64,000 nt of DNA, taken from the NCBI RefSeq assembly GCF_015057185.1, contig NZ_SVEV01000011.1, positions 1-64,000 of the forward strand. Direction: 5' to 3'. Both the position numbers and the translations under genes were made by a program. A model generated the notes under the pieces. It worked only from the letters and a program-made list of their open reading frames with translations, did not search any database and had not been told where the DNA came from. Below are positions 8,583 to 17,541 of this stretch, piece after piece. Positions within the stretch are counted from its first letter, which is position 1. Every line of letters begins with the position of its first letter. This stretch comes from Pseudobutyrivibrio sp. GTDB lineage: Bacteria; Bacillota; Clostridia; Lachnospirales; Lachnospiraceae.

Positions 8583-10754
8583 ATGGATAAAAAGAAAGCT
8601 CAGAATGGTTCTAAATCAAAAATAATAGAGGCTGTAGAAAATATTATTCGAATCATGGTCTTATTCATATTGACCTTGATTATTGTAATAATGACAATTG
8701 CAATTTTCGATAACAGCACTTCCCAAGAGGCCACCATGGGCTCTTTTGAAACTATGGATTTTAATCAGGGCTGGAAGTACGCAGATAATCCTGAGGACGA
8801 GTTTTCTTTGCCTATTACAGTTGGGGCTGAACAGGGAAATGAGGTGTATATTTACAATACACTCCCTGAGAACTTAAGCGATGGAATGAGCTTGATGATT
8901 CGTACATCCATCGAGGATATCTTTATCTACGTGGATAATGAATTAAGAAGTGCCTATTCATCAGATAGGATTGACAACATGTCCTATTACATTCCTAGCG
9001 CATATGTGGTTACCGGTCTAGATGCAGCTGATTCCGGCAAAACTATTGTCATGCATTTAAGATTCAAGCATGACCCAGTTATTAATGAGGTAAGGATTGG
9101 CAATGGAAATAATGTTTGGTTTGAAATAATTAAAAATGGAATTCCTGTTATTGTTATTGTATTTTTTGTTTTGATAATTGGTATAGTTCTTGTTGTTGCA
9201 GCACTTTTCATTGAAAATGTATTTAATGTAAGGGCTCCTAGAAATCTAGGTCTTCTAATTATCACTATAGCACTCTGGGTAATCAGCGAGTCTCCGCTTA
9301 GGCAGTTTATTTTTCACAGAGCAACAATGACCCAGTACTTTTCGTATTTACTTGTTGAATTAATGGGAGCATTGGCCTGCCTATTTTTTGATGAGGTTCA
9401 ACACAGGGTATATCATGTCAGATATGTAGTATTAGAGACCTTGGTTATGCTACAGATAAATGTGAATATCATGTTGCACACACTGGGAATAGCTGATTTG
9501 TATACAACCATGCATTTGTCTCACGCATGGACGATGCTGTGTGCAATCATGGTCATTATAAATATTATCACCGACATTATTACAGGTAGAGTTAAAGAGT
9601 ACATTTTTACAATGGTAGGAATGATTTGCTTTATCATAATGTCTACTTGGGAATTGATAAGCTACTACACGAATCATTTCCATACATCTGGTACAGAGAT
9701 TTGCTTGGCCATAGTGATGCTTATTGGAGGAACCGTTGTCCAGACGGTTTATGATGAGGTCAAGGGTTATGAAAATCGCGCCATTAACTATACTAAGATG
9801 ACAATCAATACTATTGAGACTATTGCTGGAGCCATTGATGCTAGAGATGAATATACTGGTGGTCACTCGGAGAGAGTTGGACTTTATGCACAGCGATTGG
9901 CCAGAGAGATGGCGGCGGATTATGACTTTACAGAGGAGGATATTTTAAGAATTCATTATATTGGATTGATACATGACATCGGAAAAATCGGTGTGGCTGA
10001 CAGTGTTTTGAACAAAACAGGTCGATTGAACGATGAAGAATTTAGTTTGATGAAAAAGCACACGGAGATTGGCTACGAAATTATGAGTGCCATCGGCGGA
10101 AGTGTGGAAGGGCTATTAGATGGTATTAGATATCATCACGAACGATTCGATGGTAAAGGATATCCTGATGGTTTATCAGATACAGACATTCCTTTGATAG
10201 CACGAATATTGGCCCTGGCAGATAGCTATGATGCCATGACATCTAATCGTGTATATAGAGACAGATTGGCAGATGAAATTGTTCGACAGGAATTTATACA
10301 GTGTTCAGGTACTCAGTTTGATCCTGCTATTACAGAGATATTTGTAAGGTTAATTGATTCAAAGGAAATTTCGCCATACACTATTGGCGGTGTGGCGGTG
10401 GATGACCAAGGAACTGTTAGAACTTCAGCACTCTTGGAAAAGAAACTACAAAAAGACATGCTTGCCAATGTAAAGGTGGAAAATCCATCTCATATTCGTA
10501 TGCTTTGCTATGTTATGAAGTTAATGGAGAAAAAGGGAAAGGACTACAGAGTTATTTTCTTTGATGCGGCAGAAATCAAAAATGTATTATCGGATGTGGT
10601 TGAAAAGCACACTGATGCTCATGATATCAAGCTTCATTATACAGAGACCCAATACATTATTGCCTTGTTTGATAAAACAGAGGATGATTTGAATAGCCTT
10701 GTTATGGACCTAAAGGAAAAGTGTCCGATTAAGCATGTTGAATTTTTAAAGTAA
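8583..10754 (+). CDS. HD-GYP domain membrane protein, putative c-di-GMP phosphodiesterase
   Basis: The 723-residue protein has an N-terminal helix (about 22-45), an extracytoplasmic domain (about 50-195), about seven helices (200-390) and a cytoplasmic HD-GYP domain. Visible catalytic motifs are H427 in GGHSERV, HDIGKIG near 462-468, YHHERFDGKGYPDG near 517-530 and ALADSYDAMTS. HD-GYP proteins hydrolyse c-di-GMP to GMP or pGpG. About 120 C-terminal residues after the HD-GYP domain match nothing I recognise. It is co-oriented with the preceding 7TM sensor and probably co-transcribed. Confidence 0.85.
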   Translation: MDKKKAQNGSKSKIIEAVENIIRIMVLFILTLIIVIMTIAIFDNSTSQEATMGSFETMDFNQGWKYADNPEDEFSLPITVGAEQGNEVYIYNTLPENLSDGMSLMIRTSIEDIFIYVDNELRSAYSSDRIDNMSYYIPSAYVVTGLDAADSGKTIVMHLRFKHDPVINEVRIGNGNNVWFEIIKNGIPVIVIVFFVLIIGIVLVVAALFIENVFNVRAPRNLGLLIITIALWVISESPLRQFIFHRATMTQYFSYLLVELMGALACLFFDEVQHRVYHVRYVVLETLVMLQINVNIMLHTLGIADLYTTMHLSHAWTMLCAIMVIINIITDIITGRVKEYIFTMVGMICFIIMSTWELISYYTNHFHTSGTEICLAIVMLIGGTVVQTVYDEVKGYENRAINYTKMTINTIETIAGAIDARDEYTGGHSERVGLYAQRLAREMAADYDFTEEDILRIHYIGLIHDIGKIGVADSVLNKTGRLNDEEFSLMKKHTEIGYEIMSAIGGSVEGLLDGIRYHHERFDGKGYPDGLSDTDIPLIARILALADSYDAMTSNRVYRDRLADEIVRQEFIQCSGTQFDPAITEIFVRLIDSKEISPYTIGGVAVDDQGTVRTSALLEKKLQKDMLANVKVENPSHIRMLCYVMKLMEKKGKDYRVIFFDAAEIKNVLSDVVEKHTDAHDIKLHYTETQYIIALFDKTEDDLNSLVMDLKEKCPIKHVEFLK

Positions 10755-10822
10755 ATAGTTTCGAAAAATAATGCTTGCATTACTTCGTAAATACGATACA
10801 ATGTAGGTGTTTAAAATTTAAT

Positions 10823-10918
10823 AAACGGGAGCTTGTATACAGGCTGAGAGGAAGGTGTGACCTTCGACCGAGAACCTGATTTGGATAATGCCAACGTAGG
10901 GATGCCTGTAGCGCACTA
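10823..10918 (+). promoter_or_regulatory. TPP riboswitch (THI element)
   Basis: The element carries the conserved TPP-aptamer segments CTGAGAGG (10844 region) and ACCTGATTTGGATAATGCC then AACGTAGGGA. The P3 arm is AAGGTGTGACCTT. It precedes the thi genes and is followed by a terminator hairpin (10941-10972), so thiamin pyrophosphate should promote premature termination. Confidence 0.95.
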
Positions 10919-10940
10919 TAGGAAAAACATTGAAGTTGTA

Positions 10941-10972
10941 TGGAGTACCCAAATTGGGTACTCCATTTTTTG
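10941..10972 (+). terminator. Expression-platform terminator of the TPP riboswitch
   Basis: TGGAGTACCCAA pairs with TTGGGTACTCCA and is followed by TTTTTTG. It lies 23 bases after the aptamer and 70 bases before thiW, consistent with transcriptional attenuation. Confidence 0.85.
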
Positions 10973-11042
10973 TTATTTAAAATAATGATGTGAATTCGGA
11001 TCCTCAGACTACAAGCAAACGGACCAGTTAAGGAGGATAAAA

Positions 11043-11588
11043 ATGAAAAGGTACAATTTATTACGAATGGTTATGATGGCTATGTTGGTTGCTATTGGAG
11101 TTGTTATCTCACCACTACTAAGAGTAGAGGGAATGTGTCCTATGGCTCATTTAATCAATATTACGGCAGCAGTATTTTTAGGTCCTATTGATGCATTTGC
11201 AGTGGCAGTAATGATTGGTGTTATAAGAATGGCGCTTATGGGAATTCCACCACTTGCTCTTACTGGAGCAGTTTTCGGAGCCCTTTTGTCTGGAGTTCTT
11301 TACAAGGTATCAAAAGGAAAAATATGGGCAGCTGTTCTTGGTGAAATAATTGGAACAGGTATTATTGGTGCAATTGTTTCTTATCCAGTAATGACATTCC
11401 TTTGGGGTAGAGAAGGCCTCAGCTGGTTATTCTATGTACCTTCATTTATCTGCGGAACATTAATTGGCGGAAGTATTGCTTTTGTATTTTTATATCAGCT
11501 TCAGAGAATGGGAGCACTCAGGGAAATTCAATCAAAGCTTTCAGGAGAAGATAGTGTATGGCACAAAACTCAGAAACAAAGCCTTTAA
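11043..11588 (+). CDS. thiW: ThiW, thiazole-specific ECF transporter S component
   Basis: The 181-residue, five-to-six-helix protein matches ThiW: an N-terminal RMVMMAMLVAIGVVISP stretch, EGMCPMAHLINITAAVFLGP, and IRMALMGIPPLALTGAVFGALLSG. ThiW proteins are substrate-binding S components that work with the shared ECF AT module to import hydroxyethylthiazole. AAGGAGG precedes the start. The gene directly follows the TPP riboswitch and overlaps thiM by 31 bases. No ECF energy module is in the window. Confidence 0.92.
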   Translation: MKRYNLLRMVMMAMLVAIGVVISPLLRVEGMCPMAHLINITAAVFLGPIDAFAVAVMIGVIRMALMGIPPLALTGAVFGALLSGVLYKVSKGKIWAAVLGEIIGTGIIGAIVSYPVMTFLWGREGLSWLFYVPSFICGTLIGGSIAFVFLYQLQRMGALREIQSKLSGEDSVWHKTQKQSL

Positions 11589-12298
11589 TTCATTGTATAA
11601 CTAACCCGATAGCCATGAATCAATCGGCTAATGCCATATTGGCTCTAGGCGGAAGACCTATTATGGCGGAACATCCCTTAGAGGTTAGTGAAATAACAGA
11701 AACAGCAGAGGCATTACTTTTAAACTTTGGAAATATTTCAGATACAAGAATGGCAGCAATGGAAAAATCTATTGCTGTAGCAAACCAGAAGAAAATCCCT
11801 GTAGTTCTTGATGCAGTAGGCGTGGCCTGCTCAAAGCTTAGAATAGAATTTTTTGAGAAACTTATGGCTGAAAATTCTGCCACAGTAATCAAAGGAAATT
11901 ACTCTGAAATCCTTGCCATAAATAACAATTACTACAGAGCTAGTGGAGTTGATTCAGAAATAAACTTGGATATAAACCAGGTAAAATCAGCGGTTTTAGC
12001 AGTATCTAAGTATTACAACTGTATAGTAGTTGCAACAGGTCCTATTGATTACGTAGCTTTTGGTAATGAACTATATACGGTAGAGGGTGGTTGTGAACAA
12101 ATGGGCACAGTAACAGGAACCGGCTGTATGTTAGGAGCTATAATGGCTACATTTTTAGCTTTTGAAAACACAGTGAAATCTGTTGAAAAGGCATGTGATT
12201 TTTTCAAGGAATGTGGATGCAAAGCTAGTACTCCAAAAGGGGGCGGGACATTCATGGTAAATCTTATTGATAGGATTGGTGAATATAATGGATTTTGA
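11558..12298 (+). CDS. thiM: Hydroxyethylthiazole kinase
   Basis: The 246-residue protein has the ThiM pattern: HCITNPIAMNQSANAILALGGRPIMAEHP near the N-terminus, VLDAVGVACS, VIKGNYSEI, and the VTGTGCMLGA anion-hole/active-site Cys motif near residue 188. ThiM phosphorylates 4-methyl-5-(2-hydroxyethyl)thiazole for joining with HMP-PP. The start overlaps the end of thiW by 31 bases and the end overlaps thiE by 11, marking a tightly coupled operon. It supplies the thiazole half by salvage, using substrate imported by ThiW. Confidence 0.95.
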   Translation: MAQNSETKPLIHCITNPIAMNQSANAILALGGRPIMAEHPLEVSEITETAEALLLNFGNISDTRMAAMEKSIAVANQKKIPVVLDAVGVACSKLRIEFFEKLMAENSATVIKGNYSEILAINNNYYRASGVDSEINLDINQVKSAVLAVSKYYNCIVVATGPIDYVAFGNELYTVEGGCEQMGTVTGTGCMLGAIMATFLAFENTVKSVEKACDFFKECGCKASTPKGGGTFMVNLIDRIGEYNGF

Positions 12299-12911
12299 TA
12301 CAACACTTTATTTTATAACTGATAGTAGCAATTATGATATGGCTGAATTTTTGGAGAGAGTCGAACAGGCTCTACAAGGTGGAGCTACCATAATGCAGCT
12401 ACGAGAAAAAAACAAAACCACTCGAGAATATATTGAATTGGCAGAGGCAGTTCATGAAATTACTAAGAAATACAATGTGCCATTGATTATTGATGACAGA
12501 GTGGATGTTATGTTGGCAGTTGATGCAGAAGGAGTCCATGTGGGCGCAGAAGACATGCCTGTAGCTACTGCAAGAAAACTAATTGGACCTGATAAAATCC
12601 TAGGAGCAACAGCAAAAACAGTTGAAGTGGCAAAGGCTGCTTATGAAGCCGGAGCAGATTACCTTGGAGTAGGAGCAATTTATCCTACTACCACAAAGGT
12701 CAAAACAATTCTTACCTCAACAGATACCCTAAAAGCAATTTGTGATGCAGTCCCAATAAAGGTAAATGCAATTGGTGGGCTTAATGCAGAAAACCTTGGT
12801 GTTTTAAAGGGCATAAATATTGATGGTATTTGCGCTGTATCTGCAATCATGAAGGCTGATTCTCCAAAGAAGGCAGCTAAGAATATGAAGGAGGCCTTTG
12901 GAAACCTATGA
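12288..12911 (+). CDS. thiE: Thiamin-phosphate synthase
   Basis: ATG 12288 with AGGATTGGTG upstream is a better start than the ATG at 12267. The roughly 207-residue TIM-barrel protein has TIMQLREKN (diphosphate/Mg contact), LIIDDRVDVMLAVDAEGVHVGAEDMP and VNAIGGLNAENL. ThiE joins HMP-PP and thiazole phosphate to give thiamin phosphate. The usual VGPIFPTTTK loop appears here as VGAIYPTTTK. It overlaps thiM by 11 bases and thiD by 4. Confidence 0.95.
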   Translation: MDFDTTLYFITDSSNYDMAEFLERVEQALQGGATIMQLREKNKTTREYIELAEAVHEITKKYNVPLIIDDRVDVMLAVDAEGVHVGAEDMPVATARKLIGPDKILGATAKTVEVAKAAYEAGADYLGVGAIYPTTTKVKTILTSTDTLKAICDAVPIKVNAIGGLNAENLGVLKGINIDGICAVSAIMKADSPKKAAKNMKEAFGNL

Positions 12912-13693
12912 AAGTAGTTTTATCTATAGCTGGTAGCGATAGTAGTGGTGGCGCTGGTATTCAGGCAGATTTAAAAACTATGACAGTTCATGGTGTTTAT
13001 GGTATGAGTGCAATCACTGCGCTTACAGCCCAAAACACTTTAGGAGTCACCGATATTTTAGAGTCCACTCCTGAGTTTTTAGATGCTCAAATAAAGGCAT
13101 GTTTATCAGATATCCCAGCTAATGCTGTAAAAACTGGTATGCTGCCTACTCCTGAGCAGGTAGAGATTGTTGCAAATAATATAAAAGAATATGGAATTGA
13201 AAACTTAGTGGTAGATCCTGTCATGGTTGCTACTAGCGGCAGTAAGTTGATGAAGGATTCAACAAGTGAGAAAATGGCGGAAATACTCTTTCCGCTAGCA
13301 AAAGTAATCACTCCTAATATTCCAGAGGCCGAAGCTCTGTCAGGCCAGGAAATAAAGTCAAAAGAGGATATGCAGCAGGTGGCAAAATCCCTTGGAGAAA
13401 AGTATGGCTGTAGTGTTTTGGTAAAGGGAGGCCATGCTATAGAGGATGCCAATGATGTTTTGTATGAAGCTGGCAGCCTAACTTGGTTTTATGGAGAAAG
13501 AATAGAAAACCCTAATACTCATGGAACAGGATGCACCTTATCAAGTGCTATTGCTTGTAACTTGGCATTAGGACACGATTTAAAGGATTCAATCCAGCGA
13601 GCAAAGGATTATTTATCAAAGGCAATTGGAGCAAATTTGGATTTAGGCCAGGGCCATGGTCCACTTAATCATATGTTAATGGAAGGGAAATAA
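12908..13693 (+). CDS. thiD: Hydroxymethylpyrimidine/phosphomethylpyrimidine kinase
   Basis: The 261-residue ribokinase-fold enzyme begins [20 protein letters not shown] and ends with [16 protein letters not shown], both diagnostic for ThiD. It phosphorylates HMP and HMP-P to HMP-PP, the pyrimidine partner for ThiE. The ATGA overlap with thiE couples translation, and thiC follows two bases after the stop. Length and motifs are complete. Confidence 0.95.
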   Translation: MKVVLSIAGSDSSGGAGIQADLKTMTVHGVYGMSAITALTAQNTLGVTDILESTPEFLDAQIKACLSDIPANAVKTGMLPTPEQVEIVANNIKEYGIENLVVDPVMVATSGSKLMKDSTSEKMAEILFPLAKVITPNIPEAEALSGQEIKSKEDMQQVAKSLGEKYGCSVLVKGGHAIEDANDVLYEAGSLTWFYGERIENPNTHGTGCTLSSAIACNLALGHDLKDSIQRAKDYLSKAIGANLDLGQGHGPLNHMLMEGK

Positions 13694-13695
13694 GA

Positions 13696-15003
13696 ATGGG
13701 AAATTACACAACACAAATGGATGCAGCCCGTCAGGGAATCATTACACCTGAGATGGAAATCGTTGCAAAGAAGGAATATCGTCAACCAGAGGAAATCAGA
13801 GAGCTAGTGGCAAAGGGGCAGGTTGCCATTCCAGCAAATAAGAATCATAAATGCATTAATCCAGAGGGCGTTGGAAGCATGCTTCGCACCAAGATAAACG
13901 TTAACCTTGGTGTATCTCGTGATTGCAAGGATTATGACGTAGAAATGGAAAAGGTTATGGCTGCTGTAAACATGGGCGCTGAGGCTATAATGGATTTATC
14001 CAGTCATGGAAATACAATTCCTTTCCGTCGCAAGCTTACAGCTGAGTGTCCAGCTATGATTGGTACAGTACCAATTTACGATAGTGTTATTCATTATCAG
14101 AGAGATTTGGCTACACTTACGGCGAAGGATTTTATTGATGTAGTTAGGTTGCATGCAGAGGATGGTGTAGATTTTGTCACCCTTCACTGCGGAATTACAA
14201 GAAAAACAATCGAGCAAATTAAAAAGCACAAGCGTAAGATGAACATTGTAAGCCGAGGTGGTTCTCTTATATTTGCTTGGATGACAATGACAGGAGAGGA
14301 GAATCCTTTTTACGAATATTTTGATGAGATTCTTGAAATCTGCCGGGAGTATGATGTGACTATTTCATTAGGTGACGCTTGTCGACCAGGCTGCTTGGCG
14401 GATGCATCAGATGTATGTCAGATAGAAGAGCTTGTTAGACTTGGTGAGCTTACAAAACGTGCATGGGAGAAGGATGTACAGGTAATGGTAGAAGGTCCTG
14501 GTCACATGCCAATGGATGAAATTGCTGCAAATATGAAAATTCAGCAAAAGATATGTATGGGTGCACCTTTCTATGTTTTAGGACCACTTGTTACAGACAT
14601 AGCTCCAGGCTACGACCACATTACATCTGCTATTGGAGGTGCAATTGCCGCACAAAATGGTGCTGCGTTCCTATGTTATGTGACACCTGCAGAACATCTT
14701 GCATTACCAAATGTTGATGACGTGAAGCAAGGCATTGTTGCATCGAAAATTGCAGCTCATGCAGCGGACATTGCCAAGAAGGTGCCACACGCTATGGATA
14801 TTGATAATGCTATGGCTGGGGCGAGACAGTGCTTCGATTGGGAAAAGCAATGGGAATGTGCAATTGATCCAGAAACAGCAAAGGCAATTCGAGAAGATCG
14901 TGCACCAGAATTTGATGATACCTGCTCTATGTGTGGAAAATTCTGTGCGGTTCGCAGTATGAACAAAGCCTTGAACGGTGAATATATAGATATTATTGGA
15001 TAA
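13696..15003 (+). CDS. thiC: Phosphomethylpyrimidine synthase (radical SAM ThiC)
   Basis: The 435-residue protein is a bacterial-type ThiC without the long N-terminal extension. [30 protein letters not shown] and the C-terminal cluster motif CSMCGKFC (CX2CX4C binding a [4Fe-4S] cluster) are all present. ThiC converts 5-aminoimidazole ribotide to HMP-P using SAM. It is the last gene of the riboswitch operon, followed by a terminator. With thiC but no thiG, thiH, thiS or thiF here, the pyrimidine is made de novo while the thiazole appears to be salvaged. Confidence 0.96.
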   Translation: MGNYTTQMDAARQGIITPEMEIVAKKEYRQPEEIRELVAKGQVAIPANKNHKCINPEGVGSMLRTKINVNLGVSRDCKDYDVEMEKVMAAVNMGAEAIMDLSSHGNTIPFRRKLTAECPAMIGTVPIYDSVIHYQRDLATLTAKDFIDVVRLHAEDGVDFVTLHCGITRKTIEQIKKHKRKMNIVSRGGSLIFAWMTMTGEENPFYEYFDEILEICREYDVTISLGDACRPGCLADASDVCQIEELVRLGELTKRAWEKDVQVMVEGPGHMPMDEIAANMKIQQKICMGAPFYVLGPLVTDIAPGYDHITSAIGGAIAAQNGAAFLCYVTPAEHLALPNVDDVKQGIVASKIAAHAADIAKKVPHAMDIDNAMAGARQCFDWEKQWECAIDPETAKAIREDRAPEFDDTCSMCGKFCAVRSMNKALNGEYIDIIG

Positions 15004-15007
15004 AACG

Positions 15008-15040
15008 AAAGTCCCAAAGGATTAACCTTTGGGACTTTTT
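15008..15040 (+). terminator. Terminator of the thi operon
   Basis: AAAGTCCCAAAGG pairs perfectly with CCTTTGGGACTTT across a five-base loop, followed by TTTTT. Confidence 0.9.
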
Positions 15041-15051
15041 AGATTTATAAC

Positions 15052-15492
15052 TTAGCCTTCAATAGCTATGTATTTTGTTTCATCTTTTTGAGGAATTGCC
15101 TCTTTCTTTGGAATGCTGAGTGTAAGAACACCATCCTTAAATGCAGCATGAATGTCTTCCTGAGTAACTGTATCGCCTACATAGAAGCTACGGCTGCAAG
15201 AACCTGTGTAGCGCTCTCTGCGGATATATTTGCCATCATCATCCTGCTCATCATTATTCTGATTTGTTTCAGCTTTGATTGTAAGATAGCCATCCTTCAA
15301 TTCAGCTTTGATGTCTTCCTTAGCAAAACCTGGAAGATTCATGTCAACCTGATAAGCGTTATCTGTTTCTTTTACATCTGTAGTCATCATACGTGAGAAA
15401 TCACTATCGATTCTGTTACCAAAACCTGTTACACGTGGTACTCCGAAAAAGTCATCAACAAAATCATTTGAAAAAATACTAGGCATTAACAT
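15052..15492 (-). CDS. Hsp20/alpha-crystallin small heat-shock protein
   Basis: The 146-residue protein has the alpha-crystallin domain: VDMNLPGFAKEDIKAELKDGYLTIKAE, then RRERYTGSCSRSFYVGD, and the GVLTLSIPKKE C-terminal strand. It should act as an ATP-independent holdase in the cytoplasm. The ATG is preceded by AAGGAGG. A perfect CIRCE element lies 114 bp upstream (15606-15632), so control by the HrcA repressor is expected. The C-terminal IXI-like motif is weak. Confidence 0.93.
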   Translation of the reverse strand: MLMPSIFSNDFVDDFFGVPRVTGFGNRIDSDFSRMMTTDVKETDNAYQVDMNLPGFAKEDIKAELKDGYLTIKAETNQNNDEQDDDGKYIRRERYTGSCSRSFYVGDTVTQEDIHAAFKDGVLTLSIPKKEAIPQKDETKYIAIEG

Positions 15493-15605
15493 AATAACTA
15501 CCTCCTTATATGAAAAAAAATTGATTTGAAATAAACCCGTTTTCTTTGTTGGTTTGGAAGCAATTCTTTTTGTTCCCTTGTTGTGATTATGTTATACACC
15601 TAAAA

Positions 15606-15632
15606 TTAGCACTCGTCAACAGCGAGTGCTAA
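15606..15632 (-). promoter_or_regulatory. CIRCE element (HrcA operator) for hsp20
   Basis: TTAGCACTC-N9-GAGTGCTAA is an exact match to the CIRCE consensus. It stands between hsp20 and the next minus-strand gene, upstream of hsp20. Confidence 0.95.
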
Positions 15633-15682
15633 TAATTTATAATTATTTAATATTTAGTTTATAAATTGTCAGATTATATATA

Positions 15683-16474
15683 CTAGTTATCGGCTAAATT
15701 TAGGTCATAATGATTAGAATACATATCTTCCAAATTATTAACTGACACGACACCATTTGCCAGTAGCTGATCAAATGAATGATTAAAGGTATGCTTCTGA
15801 TAATCTTGATAACTTAGGTAAGCAAAGGCCTCCATCAATGTAGCATTAGGTTTAAATATAGTGTCTAAATTAATAATATCTACATTTGGTAAATATGAGT
15901 TAGTAGCTAACGAAAATACCCTAATGGAAACTATGGGAGTAACAGGTGTTGCACTTTCATGGAAAGTGGCAGTGATTTTAACTGGTTCATCATTACCACC
16001 GCCAATTACACAGCTTCCCAGCTCATCTGTAATAACAGGAGGCTCTTTTATTTCATAATCATTATAATCTTCAAATGGAATAATATTGGTTGGCTTTCTG
16101 GTTATTTTATGACGTATTTCTAATGTGAAAGTGTCAGCAGCTCTAGCTAGTTTTTGAAGCTCTACAAATAGAGCCATATTTCCTATACTGATGGCTGTAT
16201 GTTTTGCAAACTCGATTAACTCAATAAAGTTGTAAATTTTATCCTCTGAAAATCCCGCTGGTTTAACAGTGTCGATGACGGCATCACTAAATGAAATTTC
16301 AGGATTGTTGTTGCGAATGTAAATGAGAGCGTCCTTGAAATCATCAAAACGACATTTGCGAAGATTGATGTTTTCAACATCGCTAACGGTAAGTGTGGCT
16401 TCATCCTTTTCATTGGAGCTAGCCTGAATCTGATAATTAAGATGTGTTTTGAATTGTATTTCTTTTATAACCAT
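15683..16474 (-). CDS. Hypothetical protein of unknown function
   Basis: The start at 16474 is chosen because GGAGGGGGATG precedes it; an ATG 33 bases upstream lacks such a site. The 263-residue product is soluble, with no signal peptide, membrane helix or cysteine motif. It has a mixed alpha/beta pattern and a Pro/Val-rich middle (ITDELGSCVIGGGNDEPVKI). I do not recognise a family. It shares strand with ylmH upstream (110 bp away) and hsp20 downstream, but the spacing does not prove an operon. Confidence 0.75.
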   Translation of the reverse strand: MVIKEIQFKTHLNYQIQASSNEKDEATLTVSDVENINLRKCRFDDFKDALIYIRNNNPEISFSDAVIDTVKPAGFSEDKIYNFIELIEFAKHTAISIGNMALFVELQKLARAADTFTLEIRHKITRKPTNIIPFEDYNDYEIKEPPVITDELGSCVIGGGNDEPVKITATFHESATPVTPIVSIRVFSLATNSYLPNVDIINLDTIFKPNATLMEAFAYLSYQDYQKHTFNHSFDQLLANGVVSVNNLEDMYSNHYDLNLADN

Positions 16475-16584
16475 AGCATCCCCCTCCACTATATGGAATA
16501 ATACCATATTTGGTGGTGGTTTGCTATAAATAACACAATACCTAGATATTTTTATAAAAATCTACTAAAAACAGATAGTGGGGA

Positions 16585-17364
16585 TTAGCGATTTTGCAGT
16601 ATGCCAAATATTTCTATATTAAGATTTAGCTTGCCTTTGCGGGAAAGGCCTCCCTCACTTATAACATTGAATTTGCCATAGCCCCTAACAGAAACAGTAT
16701 CTCCAGCTGCAAGAATCTTGTCGTTATTTTCAACAATATGACCATTAACAGAAACCTTTTTCTCGGTGAAATATGGAATAGTATCCTTACGACTAAGGTT
16801 ATAAACCTTTGCAATAACTGCATCTGCTCGAGGTGATGCTACCTGAATGGTAACTTCCTTTAGATTTGCTTGCTTATAAGACTCTGGCAACTGCGAAAAG
16901 GAGCACTTTACTGAGTTACGTCCTACAGACACAAAGTTTTCCAACAAATAATCTGCAGTTGATTCATCAACATAAATGTAAGCTTCCATTCCATCTACAA
17001 AAATGTCGCCGAACTTTTTACGATCTATGCCAAGCCCCATAAGGCTGCCAAGATAATCTCGGTGTGTATATTCCTTGGCAAATTTCTTGGCCAGTGGTTC
17101 AACCTTTATACATTTAATAGGAAATTCTACTTCATAGCCGAAATCATATTCGCTACCGAAACGAACCATTTTTCTCTCGCAATTGCTATATCCGCCGAAT
17201 AAATCATACTTAATTGGCGCAAATGCTTTGTCTTTTGTAGCCTGATAGAATACATCCTGCTGACTAAGACTAAGGAAATCACTGAATACATATATATTGT
17301 TTCGGTATGCCCTGTTTGATAGTTCTATTATTCTGTTATATAAAATAGTATCTTGTTCATTCAT
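16585..17364 (-). CDS. ylmH: YlmH-family S4-domain RNA-binding protein
   Basis: The 259-residue protein has the YlmH layout. An N-terminal domain contains RAYRNNIYVFSDFLSLSQQ and LGSLMGLGIDRKKFGDIFVD, and a C-terminal S4 RNA-binding domain contains SRKDTIPYFTEKKVSVNGHIVENNDKIL...GDTVSVRGYGKF. YlmH usually lies in the division cluster with sepF and yggT and has been linked to rescue of stalled ribosomes by its S4 domain. Here it stands outside that cluster. It is divergent from the gene at 17542. Confidence 0.9.
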   Translation of the reverse strand: MNEQDTILYNRIIELSNRAYRNNIYVFSDFLSLSQQDVFYQATKDKAFAPIKYDLFGGYSNCERKMVRFGSEYDFGYEVEFPIKCIKVEPLAKKFAKEYTHRDYLGSLMGLGIDRKKFGDIFVDGMEAYIYVDESTADYLLENFVSVGRNSVKCSFSQLPESYKQANLKEVTIQVASPRADAVIAKVYNLSRKDTIPYFTEKKVSVNGHIVENNDKILAAGDTVSVRGYGKFNVISEGGLSRKGKLNLNIEIFGILQNR

Positions 17365-17541
17365 AGTAGGATTATTGTACCATGATTATGCATTACATTG
17401 GCATATGTATTTTATGTAATATTACTATTTATTATAAGTTTGTATGATCCGATACACTAAACGAAGACTCGGCACAGGGAAGTGTATAAGGTCTTCGCGT
17501 TTGGTCCATTTAGATTCTTTATTTGTGGAAAGGAGTCCGCT

